NCBI GenBank assembly: GCA_031177685.1 | Contig: JAPSGI010000008.1 | Location: forward strand, 1-64,000 | Direction: 5' to 3' | Length of the DNA: 64,000 nucleotides | Source: Solirubrobacteraceae bacterium | GTDB taxonomy: Bacteria > Actinomycetota > Thermoleophilia > Solirubrobacterales > Solirubrobacteraceae | Part shown: one piece after another, positions 18,801 to 26,613 of the stretch | Numbering within the stretch: position 1 is the first letter of the stretch | How the letters are laid out: every line of letters begins with the position of its first letter | The notes under the pieces: model-generated | Told to the model about the DNA's origin: nothing | Seen by the model: the letters and a program-made list of their open reading frames with translations, nothing else | The model's database searches: none | Program-made: the position numbers and the translations under genes

Positions 18801-20372
18801 GCGCGAGCGGGCGCCCTCGGGCAGCCGCCCGATCAGCTGGCCGCCGCGCAGCCGCGCGCCTGGCCGGACCTTGCCGCTCAGTCGGTCCAGGCCGGCGTAG
18901 CCGTACGTGTTGCCGACGACGTCGGCGACCTCGACGGTGACGCCGCGCACGCGCCCGATGCCGTAGCCCTTGGGCAGCCCGGCGATCTGCTCGCCCTCGC
19001 TGAGCGATCCGAGGCGGCGCAGCGCCCGCGCCAGCGAGAGGGCCAGCGGCCGGCTCCTGGCGTCGCGCTGGCCGGCGACCGCGCGGCCGACGAGGGCGAA
19101 GCGGCCGGCGGCGAGGTCGAGCGCCGCGACGGACTCGCGGATCGCGCGGGCGGGCGCCGGCGCGTCCGGTCGCTCGACGAGCGGACGCCTCAGCCCGCGC
19201 GTGGGCAGCTCGCCCCGGCGCCGCAGCGAGGCGGCGAGCGCGGGGTCCAGCAGCACGCGCTTGACCGTCACGTTCTGCGTGGCGACCGCGCGCGCCTCGG
19301 GCTCGCCGTCGATCCACAGCCCTTCGGGCTTGCGCTCGGCGATCTGGTCGCGCCGGAAGTCGTCGCCGTAGGTGACCTCGCCGCGCAGCGGGAAGACGCC
19401 CAGCGCCAGGCTGCCGGTCTCCACGACGAGCCCCTCGGGCAGCGAGGCGTACACGCTGGCGTTCTTGAGGACGATGTCCACGTACCAGTCGGCGTGGTTG
19501 TAGGAGTAGATCGCGCCGCGCAGGTCGGTCTTGGCGCCGGCCACCGCGAGGTAGCGCGCGGCGGCGTAGATCGCGTCGACCGGGTTGTAGGGGTCGGCCA
19601 CGCCGTCGCCGGAGGCGTCGACGCCCAGGCGCGCCCAGCTGTCGGGCATGAACTGCATCCAGCCCTGCGCGCCCGCGCTGGACACGTTGAGGTTCAGTCC
19701 GAAGTTGGTCTCGATGCGGTTGATGGCGGCGAGGACGTTCCACGGGACGCCGTAGGCGCGCCCGGCGGCCACGTAGATCGGCACGAGGAAGGGCGGGATG
19801 GCGAACTGGGACAGCGCCAGGTCGCTGCGGATGAACTCGAAGGGGCTGGCCGCGGCCCCCGGGCCGGGAAGCGCCCCGCCGTCGGTGGTGACGTCGGGCT
19901 TGGTCTGGGGGTCGACCTTCGGGAGCGGCTCGGGGGCATGGCTCACGCTCAGGTCGACGGTTGAGGTTTGCGTTCCCTCGGAAGTCTCGACCTCAGCTTG
20001 ACCCGTACGCAGGTCGATCTTGTGGACCTCGGTCCCGGCGGCCGGGCGCTTGGCCGTCGTGCGCTTGGGCGCGGGCGCCGGGCGAGCCGGTGGCGCCGGC
20101 GCGCGCGGCGCCGGGGTCTGGCCGCCGACCTGGTGGGAGGACTCCTCGCAGGTGGCCGGATCCGCGCCGGGCTCGTCGCAATGCTGGACCTCGATCTCGA
20201 TCCCCTGGCCCTGGGCGGACGGACCGCCGCCCAGCAGCAGGCCGATCGCGAACAGCAGCGCGGTCGCCAACGTGGCGACCCGGAGCGCCGAGCGCCCGGC
20301 GTCGAATGCGAGCCAGAGCGTTCCGGAACTCTGCCCGCCACCCCACCGTGCTGTCCAATTGCGAAGTCGCAT
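15813..20372 (-). CDS. Giant wall hydrolase: lytic transglycosylase + M15-like peptidase + propeller repeats
   Basis: 1,519 residues. A TM helix (about 29-50) and a Pro/Ala linker precede an MltB/SLT-like transglycosylase domain: RIETNFG gives the catalytic Glu, followed by SSAGAQGWMQFMP and PYNPVDAIYAAARYL. Next is a beta-rich part like an M23/lysostaphin fold but without its metal ligands. Then comes an M15/VanY-like domain with GHSFY, SAHSFGAAVD and DHHDHLHIGY as zinc and catalytic residues. The C-terminal half carries YCF48-like blades (GFAVGDEGA, GYAVGAKGT). It should cleave glycan strands and peptide stems of peptidoglycan outside the membrane. I chose the ATG at 20372 because the upstream GTG (20459) lies inside the -10 of the promoter at 20449-20480. 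It is first in an operon with the propeller protein and ftsH. Confidence 0.85.
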   Translation of the reverse strand: MRLRNWTARWGGGQSSGTLWLAFDAGRSALRVATLATALLFAIGLLLGGGPSAQGQGIEIEVQHCDEPGADPATCEESSHQVGGQTPAPRAPAPPARPAPAPKRTTAKRPAAGTEVHKIDLRTGQAEVETSEGTQTSTVDLSVSHAPEPLPKVDPQTKPDVTTDGGALPGPGAAASPFEFIRSDLALSQFAIPPFLVPIYVAAGRAYGVPWNVLAAINRIETNFGLNLNVSSAGAQGWMQFMPDSWARLGVDASGDGVADPYNPVDAIYAAARYLAVAGAKTDLRGAIYSYNHADWYVDIVLKNASVYASLPEGLVVETGSLALGVFPLRGEVTYGDDFRRDQIAERKPEGLWIDGEPEARAVATQNVTVKRVLLDPALAASLRRRGELPTRGLRRPLVERPDAPAPARAIRESVAALDLAAGRFALVGRAVAGQRDARSRPLALSLARALRRLGSLSEGEQIAGLPKGYGIGRVRGVTVEVADVVGNTYGYAGLDRLSGKVRPGARLRGGQLIGRLPEGARSRMLFFTRAAGGGQVDPRPLVDGYRLQETADFFHAIKPLGGSPFVRSMDRLAAVGIKGGSDRELAQRVLADPGIDIYECGRQDVAAGKIDRRVLGALLYLRSAGMTLGVSSLTCGHSFYTSGGGVSAHSFGAAVDIWSFNGQPVLGNQGPGSLTAKAIELLMKLKDPARPRQLISLMNFGGPSFAMGDHHDHLHIGYSFSASLGAGRTGSAVGPVDFNASGNSAIPLPGKVDREVEERLSRRLGGIQQPTVRAKRSAGSLEVGPRGHAEYRSERAAADAARRRATPLSLQPTAAGAEVLDVDVPAGARGDEAYAIGTVNGLARGWDRRQSVVLAHRNGRWRLVGPPRDARGKVVNPRLRALSTVSGGKGFAVGDEGATVAVRGSAPPRLERPATRARLYAVDVAGRGRGLAGYAVGAKGTVVRLADGKARRESAGAEATTLRDVTVAGRRAYAAGADASSGSPALFERTGDGWSPVTPAVETPQDASVRLAGVAARGGDLWVAGGRIDAKTAGAAAEQPFAARLSGGRWTTYCSVPAALAAVAELGERTTHSGCDRTLIPDPAETGGATGIAVTESGVMIATSRGPQLLAPGSQSFRPVPGAPGTVSNPAQRTGSASLALTGTGSGWAFDTQGRMARVVRSNESEGSAAGMLGDWRSLPWSARGKPAAVAVASGGDRVLAFGGGGAAVFNRGKWAAAGGFDFGLRTVAWAGDDRVVGITDGGDLLRRDGASWEIDGTPQSRDLGSRLEQLVKLSEALGPEELVAGPDAERAGGGLQALAFASADEGYAVGAGGAIERFDGDGWKRETSNAGEDLAAVAAGPGGAIAAGARGTLLRRGDDGWRAVPDVPGLVGGQDFTAAAALPDGTFLAAAGGAIVSAKEDGDWKLAGVAPLALPVERLSGYRDLAGELHVLVLVNTGSDKVLLDGDRTGWKPVAAPPDVRLLDAQLSAQGAQLWVVGMRDGKPVAARIQPPARTVSGTANVLVDKTASPLATKDGR

Positions 20373-20448
20373 CTCTCCGCCAGCGGCCCGCGTCCTCCAG
20401 AGGCGGGTCGCCGGCTTCCCCGGTCGCGTGCCTAGCGACCTTCTGCGG

Positions 20449-20480
20449 GGATAACCCACGGGAGCCGCGATCCGTGACGG
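20449..20480 (-). promoter_or_regulatory. Envelope-type bipartite promoter element for the wall-hydrolase operon
   Basis: Minus-strand CCGTCACG (20480-20473), 17 bases, GTTATCC (20455-20449). It directs transcription left toward the gene starting at 20372, with a leader of about 70 bases. Its partner at 20509-20540 faces the other way, so the 173-base gap holds a back-to-back pair. Confidence 0.65.
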
Positions 20481-20508
20481 CGAATTGCGCCGGCGGGCAC
20501 GCGACTGA

Positions 20509-20540
20509 CCGTCACGTTCCCGCGCGCGCGCGTGTTATCG
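20509..20540 (+). promoter_or_regulatory. Envelope-type bipartite promoter element for the coiled-coil lipoprotein gene
   Basis: CCGTCACG, 17 bases, GTTATCG, then ATG at 20546, six bases after the hexamer GTTATC. The geometry matches the copy at 24031-24062 base for base and implies a leaderless mRNA. Confidence 0.7.
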
Positions 20541-20545
20541 GTGCG

Positions 20546-21088
20546 ATGCGGTTTGCCGTCACCATCGTCGCCGCGGGGCTCGTCGCCATGTCGCTCGCGG
20601 TCGCCGGCTGCGGCTCGGCCGACGACCGCGGCGGATCTCAGCGCGCGGTCGTGCGCTCCGCGGACAGCTCCTGGGTCCCGGGTCAGATCTCGATGGCCGA
20701 GCTGGCCGCCTTCCAGACGATCTCCGGTCCGGCGCTCGCGCTGGCCCAGGAGCGCGCGCAGCAGCGCAAGCGCGAGCTGGCGCTGCTGGAGGCACGGCGG
20801 ATCGCCGCGCGCAAGAAGGCGCGCGAGGACGCGCAGCGCAAGTACCGGGAGGCGTTGCGCCGCGCGCGCGAGAAGTACCGCCTCGCGCTGAAGAAGGCGG
20901 CGGAGGAGCGCAAGAAGGCGCTCGAAAAGCAGGCTAGGTTGAAGCGGGAGTACGACCGCAAGCGCCGCGAGGCCGAGGAGAAGCGCAAGGTGAAGCCCGG
21001 TGAGGAGTGCGCCGACCCGAGCGTGCGCTCCCGCTACCGCTGCTCCACCGGGAAGACGCCGCTGCCGGAGACGGCGCCTAAGAGGTAG
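20546..21088 (+). CDS. Lipoprotein with long basic coiled coil
   Basis: 180 residues. A signal peptide ends in a lipobox (LAVAGC, Cys near residue 22). Residues 60-150 form a continuous Lys/Arg/Glu/Ala helix expected to be a coiled coil. The tail has two Cys about ten residues apart, resembling the tail of the sigma-like membrane protein at 8281-9573. It is probably anchored to the outer face of the membrane, with the basic rod reaching into the wall (inferred). The start is set by the promoter six bases upstream. The 3' end overlaps the convergent glycosyltransferase gene by 11 bases. No enzymatic domain is recognised. Confidence 0.75.
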   Translation: MRFAVTIVAAGLVAMSLAVAGCGSADDRGGSQRAVVRSADSSWVPGQISMAELAAFQTISGPALALAQERAQQRKRELALLEARRIAARKKAREDAQRKYREALRRAREKYRLALKKAAEERKKALEKQARLKREYDRKRREAEEKRKVKPGEECADPSVRSRYRCSTGKTPLPETAPKR

Positions 21089-22076
21089 GGCGCGCGCTCG
21101 AGGCCGCCTCGAGGAACACGTTCTCCCAGCGGTCGGCGGCCGCCTCGATCGTCTGGCCCTTGGCCCACGACCGCCCCTTGCGCGCCAGGCGCTTGCGCTC
21201 GCGCCGGCGGGTCACCAGACGCTCCAGCGCGTCGAACCAGCCGTCGTCCGGCACGAGCCTTCCACCCTGGTCCTCGCCCAGAGCGGCGTAGGGCCCGACC
21301 GGCGAGGCGAGCCACGGGACGCCCGAGGCCGCGTACTCCTTGACCTTGATGTCCGAGCGGGTGCGGTTGCCCGGGAGGTCGGCGAGCGGCGCGATTGCGA
21401 CGTCGAACCCGCCGATCCGCCGCGGCAGCTCCATGAAGGGCACCAGGCCGTCGTGGCGGTAGCGCTCCGGCAGCGCCAGGTCGACGCCGATGCACTCGAC
21501 CCGCACCTCGGGGTGCGCCTCGAGCAGGTGCGTGAGCGCCTGCACGATGGGGATGCGCAGCACGTCCGCGCGGTGGTCGATCCCGCCCACCCAGCCGATC
21601 ACGATGCCGTCGTGGCGGTTGCGCGGACGCTCGACGTCGTGCAGCACGTAGTTGGGGATGACCTCCACCCGCTCGATCCCGGACTCGCGGTATTTGGCCG
21701 CCAGGCGGTCGTTGGTCGTGGTGAAGACGCGGGCCATGCGCGCCGCCTTGACCGTCATCGCGTGGATCCGCACGCCGGTGGCACCGCCGACCTTGCGGAA
21801 GTCGGGACTCTCCTTGGGGACGGCGGTGAAGTCGTCGTCGTTGTCGTAGGTCACGGCCGTGCCGGCGCGGTCCAGCTCGGCGAGCACCCGGCGCGTCGCG
21901 TCGTCCGCGCGCCGGTACACGTGGACCAGGTCGCAGCCCGCGAACGCGCCGGCGGCGGCGCGCCCCTCGTCGTCGGGCCAGCGGACCTCGTGCCCGCGGC
22001 GCTGCATCGCCTGCATCGGCGCCAGCGCGCGGTAGAAGGCGGCCGAGTTGGCCTCGAACAGGACCCCCAGGCGCAT
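21078..22076 (-). CDS. Glycosyltransferase, GT4-like (GT-B fold)
   Basis: 332 residues, no signal peptide, so cytoplasmic. The N-terminus (MRLGVLFEANSAAFYRALAP) and the central IGWVGG segment look like the two Rossmann halves of a GT-B enzyme. The C-terminal region DIKVKEYAASGVPWLASPVGPY matches the nucleotide-sugar binding motif of family 4 enzymes (the E in KEYAASG). It should transfer a sugar from an activated donor to an envelope acceptor; donor and acceptor are unknown. It is last in a three-gene unit, two bases after the 3D-domain gene, and expressed from the promoter at 23992-24023. Confidence 0.8.
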   Translation of the reverse strand: MRLGVLFEANSAAFYRALAPMQAMQRRGHEVRWPDDEGRAAAGAFAGCDLVHVYRRADDATRRVLAELDRAGTAVTYDNDDDFTAVPKESPDFRKVGGATGVRIHAMTVKAARMARVFTTTNDRLAAKYRESGIERVEVIPNYVLHDVERPRNRHDGIVIGWVGGIDHRADVLRIPIVQALTHLLEAHPEVRVECIGVDLALPERYRHDGLVPFMELPRRIGGFDVAIAPLADLPGNRTRSDIKVKEYAASGVPWLASPVGPYAALGEDQGGRLVPDDGWFDALERLVTRRRERKRLARKGRSWAKGQTIEAAADRWENVFLEAASSARPTS

Positions 22077-22078
22077 GC

Positions 22079-22783
22079 TCACCCGGGCGGGTCGACGTAG
22101 ACGCGCTGGCCCGCGATGTGGCGGCCCGTGCCGCTGGGCGGCGGGGTGCGGTAGACGTCGACGTGGCGGCCGTCGATCGCGCCGCCGGTGTCGTGCGCCG
22201 TGAACCAGCCGCCGCTGATCCCGCGGTAATACGGGATGTAGACGCGGCTGCCCAGCGGGATCACCCGCGGGTCCACGGCGACGCTGCGGTAGTAGCGCAG
22301 CGGCCGCGAGGGTCCACGGGCGAAGCGCACGCCGGGCAGCGGCACGTAGCGCAGACCGGCGCCGGCGAACCAGCCGCCGCCGGCCAGCGGGTAGGTCAGC
22401 GCGCCGCGGGCGTTGCGCCAGAACCCGCCGGCGCGCCAGTAGATCCCCCTGCCGCAGCCGATGCACGAGCGCCGGCCGCGGCGATCGACCCAGCCGCCGC
22501 GACCGGTGTCGGACACGTGATAGCGGCGCCCGTCCAGCCCGATCCCGTCGCCCTCCATCGTCACCCCGCGCGCGGAGTACAGCCAATCGACGCGATGGGC
22601 GCCGGGCAGTCCGGGCGCCTTCACGAACGCGCCGCGAAACCAGCTCTCGGGGACCGGGAAGTACTCGGTGACGGTGACCCGCTCCAGCCATCCCGGCCGC
22701 GAGATCGGCCGCGCGCTCGCCGTCTCGGCGACGCTCGCCAGGGCCGCGAGCGACGCGGCGGCCGCGGCGGCGGCGCGCCTCAC
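22079..22783 (-). CDS. Secreted 3D-domain (double-psi beta-barrel) wall protein
   Basis: 234 residues from a GTG that overlaps the upstream stop (GTGA), so the two are coupled. A signal peptide of about 25 residues is followed by a Tyr/Trp/Gly-rich region with a CIGCG pair. The C-terminal 3D domain contains VAVDPRVIPLGSRVYIP and AHDTGGAIDGRHVDVY, with the Asp residues that name the family and are shared with MltA-type transglycosylases. The role is probably cleavage or binding of peptidoglycan glycan strands in the wall. It lies between the CWB2 lipoprotein and the glycosyltransferase genes. Confidence 0.8.
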   Translation of the reverse strand: MRRAAAAAAASLAALASVAETASARPISRPGWLERVTVTEYFPVPESWFRGAFVKAPGLPGAHRVDWLYSARGVTMEGDGIGLDGRRYHVSDTGRGGWVDRRGRRSCIGCGRGIYWRAGGFWRNARGALTYPLAGGGWFAGAGLRYVPLPGVRFARGPSRPLRYYRSVAVDPRVIPLGSRVYIPYYRGISGGWFTAHDTGGAIDGRHVDVYRTPPPSGTGRHIAGQRVYVDPPG

Positions 22784-23973
22784 TGGTCCGGCAGGCCGCG
22801 CGCCGCCACGGCGCCGGACGCCCCGGGCCCGCGGCGCGGGCGTCCCGGCACCAGCAGGCGGTCGATCTCGGTGAGCGTGGCCTGGGGGATGCTGCGCTCG
22901 TCGCCGAGCACGAAGCCGTGCCCGCCGCGCGTGGAGCGCGCCGAGCGCAGGTACGCGCGCACGGAGGGCGGGAGGGTCCCGTCCCGGCGGGTCAGCAGCA
23001 GCGCCGCCTGGGGACCTGCGCCGGCGAGGTCGAACGCGCCCACCGCGTTGCCCCAGTCGCGCGGGTTGACGAAGGTCCAGCTGCCGCCGCGACGCATCCC
23101 CCATCCGAATCCGGTCTTGGCGTCGTGGAAGCGGGCCAGCGCGACCGCGACCTCGGCGGGCGACTGGCCAGGGATCCGCGTGACGCGCCCGTAGCGCCCG
23201 AGCTCCTGCACGACCGCGTCGGAGATCGCCGACGCCGGGGCGGCGACGTAGACCTGGGGCGACTCCAGCCGCAGCTTCTTGCGCTGGACGAGCAGCTCGC
23301 GGGTCGCGGCCGGCACGTCGTCGCGGCCGACGAAGGCCAGCGTGTCCCCGCTGTAGGCGCTCCACGCCGCGCCCGGCAGCGCGTGGTCGCGACTGTTCGA
23401 CGGCACGACGACGATCTGGTCGGAGTACGCCTTGGCCCAGCCGCCGCGGAACGGGACCATCTCGAGCGTCAGGCGCTCGGGGCTGCGCGCCTTGAGCTGC
23501 GTCAGCTCCAGGTCCTTCTCCTGCAGCCCGGCGAACACGTCGTCGCCCGCCTGGCCGACGACGACCGCCTGCAGCCCGGAGGCGCGGGGAAAGCCGCGCA
23601 GGCGCAGGCGATCCACCAGGTCCGCCGTGGCCGTCGGCAGGTAGTCGAGCCGGCGCGGGAGGATCGCGGCGGAGACCGGCGGGGCGGCGAACTGCGCGGA
23701 CACCAGCGTCTCGCGCCAGCGGTCCATGCGCGTGAGGATCAGCCCGTTGGGCTGGATGTCGTCGCCCGGGTAGGCGGCGAGCACGGCCGCGCCCGCCACG
23801 TCGGTGGGCGACAGCCCGCGCACGCGGACGACGTGCTTGCCGAAGTCCGCCGCGCGCACGGTCCCGCGCGCCGCCTCCAGCGGCTTGCCCTTCGGCTCGT
23901 CCTCGCCGCCGCATCCCGATCCGGCCAGGACGGCGGCGGCGGCGAGCGCCATGACGGTGCGTCCAGCGGTCAT
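22780..23973 (-). CDS. Lipoprotein with cell-wall-binding repeat 2-like domains
   Basis: 397 residues. The signal peptide ends in a lipobox (LAGSGC). Residues 40-310 contain repeats with the pattern VYVAAPASAISDAVVQELGR plus VTRIPGQSPAEVAVALARF, matching the cell-wall-binding repeat 2 family (PF04122). Such modules bind wall polymers. The protein is probably attached to the membrane and contacts the wall. It is first of three coupled genes with the 3D-domain protein and the glycosyltransferase. A promoter element 18 bases upstream of the ATG gives a short leader. Confidence 0.75.
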   Translation of the reverse strand: MTAGRTVMALAAAAVLAGSGCGGEDEPKGKPLEAARGTVRAADFGKHVVRVRGLSPTDVAGAAVLAAYPGDDIQPNGLILTRMDRWRETLVSAQFAAPPVSAAILPRRLDYLPTATADLVDRLRLRGFPRASGLQAVVVGQAGDDVFAGLQEKDLELTQLKARSPERLTLEMVPFRGGWAKAYSDQIVVVPSNSRDHALPGAAWSAYSGDTLAFVGRDDVPAATRELLVQRKKLRLESPQVYVAAPASAISDAVVQELGRYGRVTRIPGQSPAEVAVALARFHDAKTGFGWGMRRGGSWTFVNPRDWGNAVGAFDLAGAGPQAALLLTRRDGTLPPSVRAYLRSARSTRGGHGFVLGDERSIPQATLTEIDRLLVPGRPRRGPGASGAVAARGLPDQ

Positions 23974-23991
23974 CTATAGCGTCCCCGAAGG

Positions 23992-24023
23992 GAACAACCA
24001 CGCGGGGCGGGCAAGCGTGACGC
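23992..24023 (-). promoter_or_regulatory. Envelope-type bipartite promoter element for the CWB2/3D/glycosyltransferase operon
   Basis: Minus-strand GCGTCACG (24023-24016), 17 bases, GTTGTTC (23998-23992), 18 bases before the ATG at 23973. It is back to back with the plus-strand copy at 24031-24062; the two -35-like boxes are only seven bases apart. Confidence 0.7.
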
Positions 24024-24030
24024 GCAGTTC

Positions 24031-24062
24031 GCGTCACGCCTGGGCGGCCTGGCTCGTTGTTG
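24031..24062 (+). promoter_or_regulatory. Envelope-type bipartite promoter element for the membrane-anchored protein
   Basis: GCGTCACG, 17 bases, GTTGTTG, with ATG at 24068 beginning six bases after GTTGTT. The geometry is identical to the copy at 20509-20540 and indicates a leaderless transcript. Confidence 0.7.
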
Positions 24063-24067
24063 GGCGC

Positions 24068-24940
24068 ATGAGGGGGATCCTGCGCTGGCTGACGTTCCGG
24101 CGCCTGGCGCTGGCCGTGCTGCCGACCGCGCTGCTCACCGGCGGCTCGTACGTCGCGTTCTACCGCGACGGCGGCGGCGAGCGCACGGCGGGCCAGGCGG
24201 CCCGGCCCGAGCAGACCGTCCCGGCGTACCCAGCCGAGGACCCGACGGTGGACGAGGACGTGCTCGGCGTCGCGGCCGAGCCGGTCACCCCCCTCGAGCC
24301 CGAGCCCAAGAAGAAGAAGAAGAAGGCCGACGACCCGGCCGACGACGTCTCCGCCGATCCCGCGCCCCCGGAGCCCGACCCCGTCGCGGACACCGGCGCG
24401 GCCGTCCGCCAAGCCGTGACCGACACCCTGGCCGCGGTCGGCTACGAGGGCGCCAAGGTCGAGGTCGCGGACGGCGGGAGCACCGTCAGCGTCGGCGTAC
24501 GGGCGGCGCAGGCGTGCGATCCCGACGCGCTGACCGGCGCACGCCTGGTCGAGCGGATCCGCTCCGGGCTGCCGGAGGTGCGGACGGTCCGCGTGACGGT
24601 GCGCGGCAGCGGCCAGAGCCTGTCCGACTACCGCCGCGCCCGCTGCGCGCCCGAGCCCGGCGGCGAGGATCAGGACGGCGGCGTCGTGTACTCCAAGCGC
24701 GGCTCGGGGACGTTCACCACCCCGACCTTCACGATCACCGCGAGCACGTGGACGGTGACCTACCGCAACACGGGCGACTTCTTCCAGGCGTTCGTGATCA
24801 AGGACGGCAAGGTGCAGCCCTTCGTCCTGGAGGGCAGCCGGCGCGGCACGGGCACCGAGTCCTTCCGCGGCCCGGGCCGCTTTCGCCTGAAGATCAACGG
24901 CGACGACGGCTGGTCGGTCAGCGTCCGAGACGGGACCTAG
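24068..24940 (+). CDS. Membrane-anchored extracytoplasmic protein, unknown function
   Basis: 290 residues. One TM segment near the N-terminus (about 12-32) is followed by an acidic/Pro linker interrupted by six Lys (about 80-86), then two globular parts. Residues 115-200 look like a small alpha/beta domain with two Cys; residues 215-290 are beta-rich (TFTTPTFTITASTWTVTYRN). No family is recognised. Topology predicts an outside location. The gene is divergent from the CWB2 operon and its 3' end overlaps the glycoside hydrolase gene by four bases. The start is fixed by the promoter at 24031-24062. Confidence 0.7.
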   Translation: MRGILRWLTFRRLALAVLPTALLTGGSYVAFYRDGGGERTAGQAARPEQTVPAYPAEDPTVDEDVLGVAAEPVTPLEPEPKKKKKKADDPADDVSADPAPPEPDPVADTGAAVRQAVTDTLAAVGYEGAKVEVADGGSTVSVGVRAAQACDPDALTGARLVERIRSGLPEVRTVRVTVRGSGQSLSDYRRARCAPEPGGEDQDGGVVYSKRGSGTFTTPTFTITASTWTVTYRNTGDFFQAFVIKDGKVQPFVLEGSRRGTGTESFRGPGRFRLKINGDDGWSVSVRDGT

Positions 24941-26529
24941 CGCGTCGGGACCACGCCCTCGCTGGGCGGCAGGGCCTGCACCGGCTGGCTCGGGCTCGGC
25001 TCCCAGCGGCCGTCCGCGCGCAGCCAGGACAGGCGAAAGCGCCCGCGCCGGGGCGCTGCCCCGGGCAGGCGGCGCGAGAAGCTGCCGTCGGGCGCGCTGG
25101 TGAAGGTGACGCGCGGGCGCGCGCCGGGCCGCGGGGGGCGCGTCGGGACGGCCCGCCAGCGCGCGCCGAGCCCGCGCTCGATGCGCACGCGCACCCGGCG
25201 GTGCGCCGTGCGCACATGCCCCCACAGCACGAGCTCGGCGTGGGGGCGGCGCGGGTCCCGTCCCGCCATCAGCGTCAGCGGAAACGTGGCGGCGGCGGGC
25301 TTGGGCGTCCCGTCCTCGAAGAACAGCCCGGACTGCCAGCTGCCGATGATGCGACGGCCGATGCCGGCCTCCAGCGCGGACACCGCCGCGCCGGTCCGCA
25401 CGTCGCGCAGCAGGAACTGGGGGAACGTCTGCAACCCCGCGACGCGCCGCGCCAGGTACTCGCCCTGCGCGAGCAGGCGCGACTGCTGGCCCAGCGTCCA
25501 CGGCTTGGAGTGCACCGGGAAGTTGGTCTCGTAGCCGAACTCGGTGAGCCAGATCCGCGCCACCCCGGGCGCCAGCCGGCCGCTGCGCACGAGCGTGCGC
25601 AGCAGCCAGCGCAGCCGCGGCAGGTCGCCGATGCGCACGGTGTCGGGATCGCGTCCCATGGTGCCGGGCGGGAAGCCCAGCGCGTAGGGGTGGTGGCTGA
25701 GGCCGTCGCCGGGCACGCGCGCGAACCCGGCGCAGGCGCCGGTGCTCAGCGGGCGCAGCGACTCGTCCACGCAGGCCAGGCGCCGCAGGAAGGCCAGCGG
25801 CGCGACCGCGCCGACGGCGCCGCGCGACCGGAAGGCGTTGGGCGCGGTCGAGCCGATCAGGACCGTCGCGTCGGGCCGCACCGCCTTGACCGCGGGGTAC
25901 GCCGCGGCGACGAGCCGCCGGTACCAGTCGGCGGCCACGATCGTCCCCCGGCGCACCAGCGGCCGCGCGAACACCGCGACGTTGGGCTCGTTCCACAGCT
26001 CGAAGGCGTCGGCGCGCGCCAGGGGCGCGGGGGCGCCGGGCGGCGTGAAGGTCCCGGAGTAGCGCCGGGCCAGCGCGCGGGCGAAGGCGGCGAACTCGGC
26101 CGGGTCGGGCTCGGTCACGGAGTCGACGTCGGGTGCACCCGTGCGCGACGCCGTCGCCCACAGCGGGGCGCCGAACGCCAGGTCCACCAGCACGCTGAGC
26201 CCGTTGGCGGCCGCCAGGCGCACCGCACGGTCCAGCGCCGCCACGGCGGGACCGTCGTAGGCGCCGGGATCGGCGGCGTCGAACCCGGCCGGGCGCTGGA
26301 CGGCGTCGCGCTGCGGCGCCAGCGAGCGCCAGCTCGCGGTGACGCGCAACCGGTCCACGCCGAGCGCGCGCATCTGCTTCAGCGCCGAGTCGACCGCCGC
26401 GTCCGAGCGCCCGCCGAGGACGACGGCGTCGTCCTGCATCAGCGTCTCCACGGCGCGCGCGGGCGCCGCGCCGGTGAGCAGGCACGCCGCGAGCGCGAGC
26501 GCGATGACCACGTATGTCCGAATCCCCAT
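24937..26529 (-). CDS. Secreted glycoside hydrolase, clan GH-A (GH39/GH5-like)
   Basis: 530 residues. A signal peptide of about 26 residues (ending ARA) is followed by a TIM-barrel-like domain. ELWNEPNV supplies the predicted acid/base Glu and WLTEFGYETN the nucleophile Glu, both at strand ends as in clan GH-A retaining enzymes. The last 130 or so residues form a beta-rich, Arg-rich domain. It probably hydrolyses a polysaccharide outside the cell; the glycan cannot be told from sequence. The ATG at 26529 has a purine-rich AAGGGGG just upstream and lies 19 bases after the envelope-type promoter. Confidence 0.8.
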   Translation of the reverse strand: MGIRTYVVIALALAACLLTGAAPARAVETLMQDDAVVLGGRSDAAVDSALKQMRALGVDRLRVTASWRSLAPQRDAVQRPAGFDAADPGAYDGPAVAALDRAVRLAAANGLSVLVDLAFGAPLWATASRTGAPDVDSVTEPDPAEFAAFARALARRYSGTFTPPGAPAPLARADAFELWNEPNVAVFARPLVRRGTIVAADWYRRLVAAAYPAVKAVRPDATVLIGSTAPNAFRSRGAVGAVAPLAFLRRLACVDESLRPLSTGACAGFARVPGDGLSHHPYALGFPPGTMGRDPDTVRIGDLPRLRWLLRTLVRSGRLAPGVARIWLTEFGYETNFPVHSKPWTLGQQSRLLAQGEYLARRVAGLQTFPQFLLRDVRTGAAVSALEAGIGRRIIGSWQSGLFFEDGTPKPAAATFPLTLMAGRDPRRPHAELVLWGHVRTAHRRVRVRIERGLGARWRAVPTRPPRPGARPRVTFTSAPDGSFSRRLPGAAPRRGRFRLSWLRADGRWEPSPSQPVQALPPSEGVVPTR

Positions 26530-26548
26530 CCCCCTTGGTGGCGTACGG

Positions 26549-26580
26549 GGAGAACCAGGCAGCTCGCGCGCGCGTGACGC
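26549..26580 (-). promoter_or_regulatory. Envelope-type bipartite promoter element for the glycoside hydrolase
   Basis: Minus-strand GCGTCACG (26580-26573), 17 bases, GTTCTCC (26555-26549), 19 bases before the ATG at 26529. The divergent gene at 26614 does not use it; that gene has TACAGT at 26602-26607, six bases before its ATG. Confidence 0.6.
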
Positions 26581-26613
26581 CCGATTGGGCCGCGCCCGCT
26601 CTACAGTCCCGGC

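Noticed and set aside
15723-19964. A 1,413-codon open frame on the plus strand
   Set aside because: It is the mirror of the wall-hydrolase and propeller genes; its composition is low-complexity Arg/Gly/Ala and it has no recognisable domain. High GC leaves long stop-free antisense frames throughout the window.
20372-20459. GTG at 20459 as start of the wall hydrolase
   Set aside because: It overlaps the promoter's -10-like box and has no ribosome site; the extra 29 residues are Arg-rich and precede the TM helix without function.
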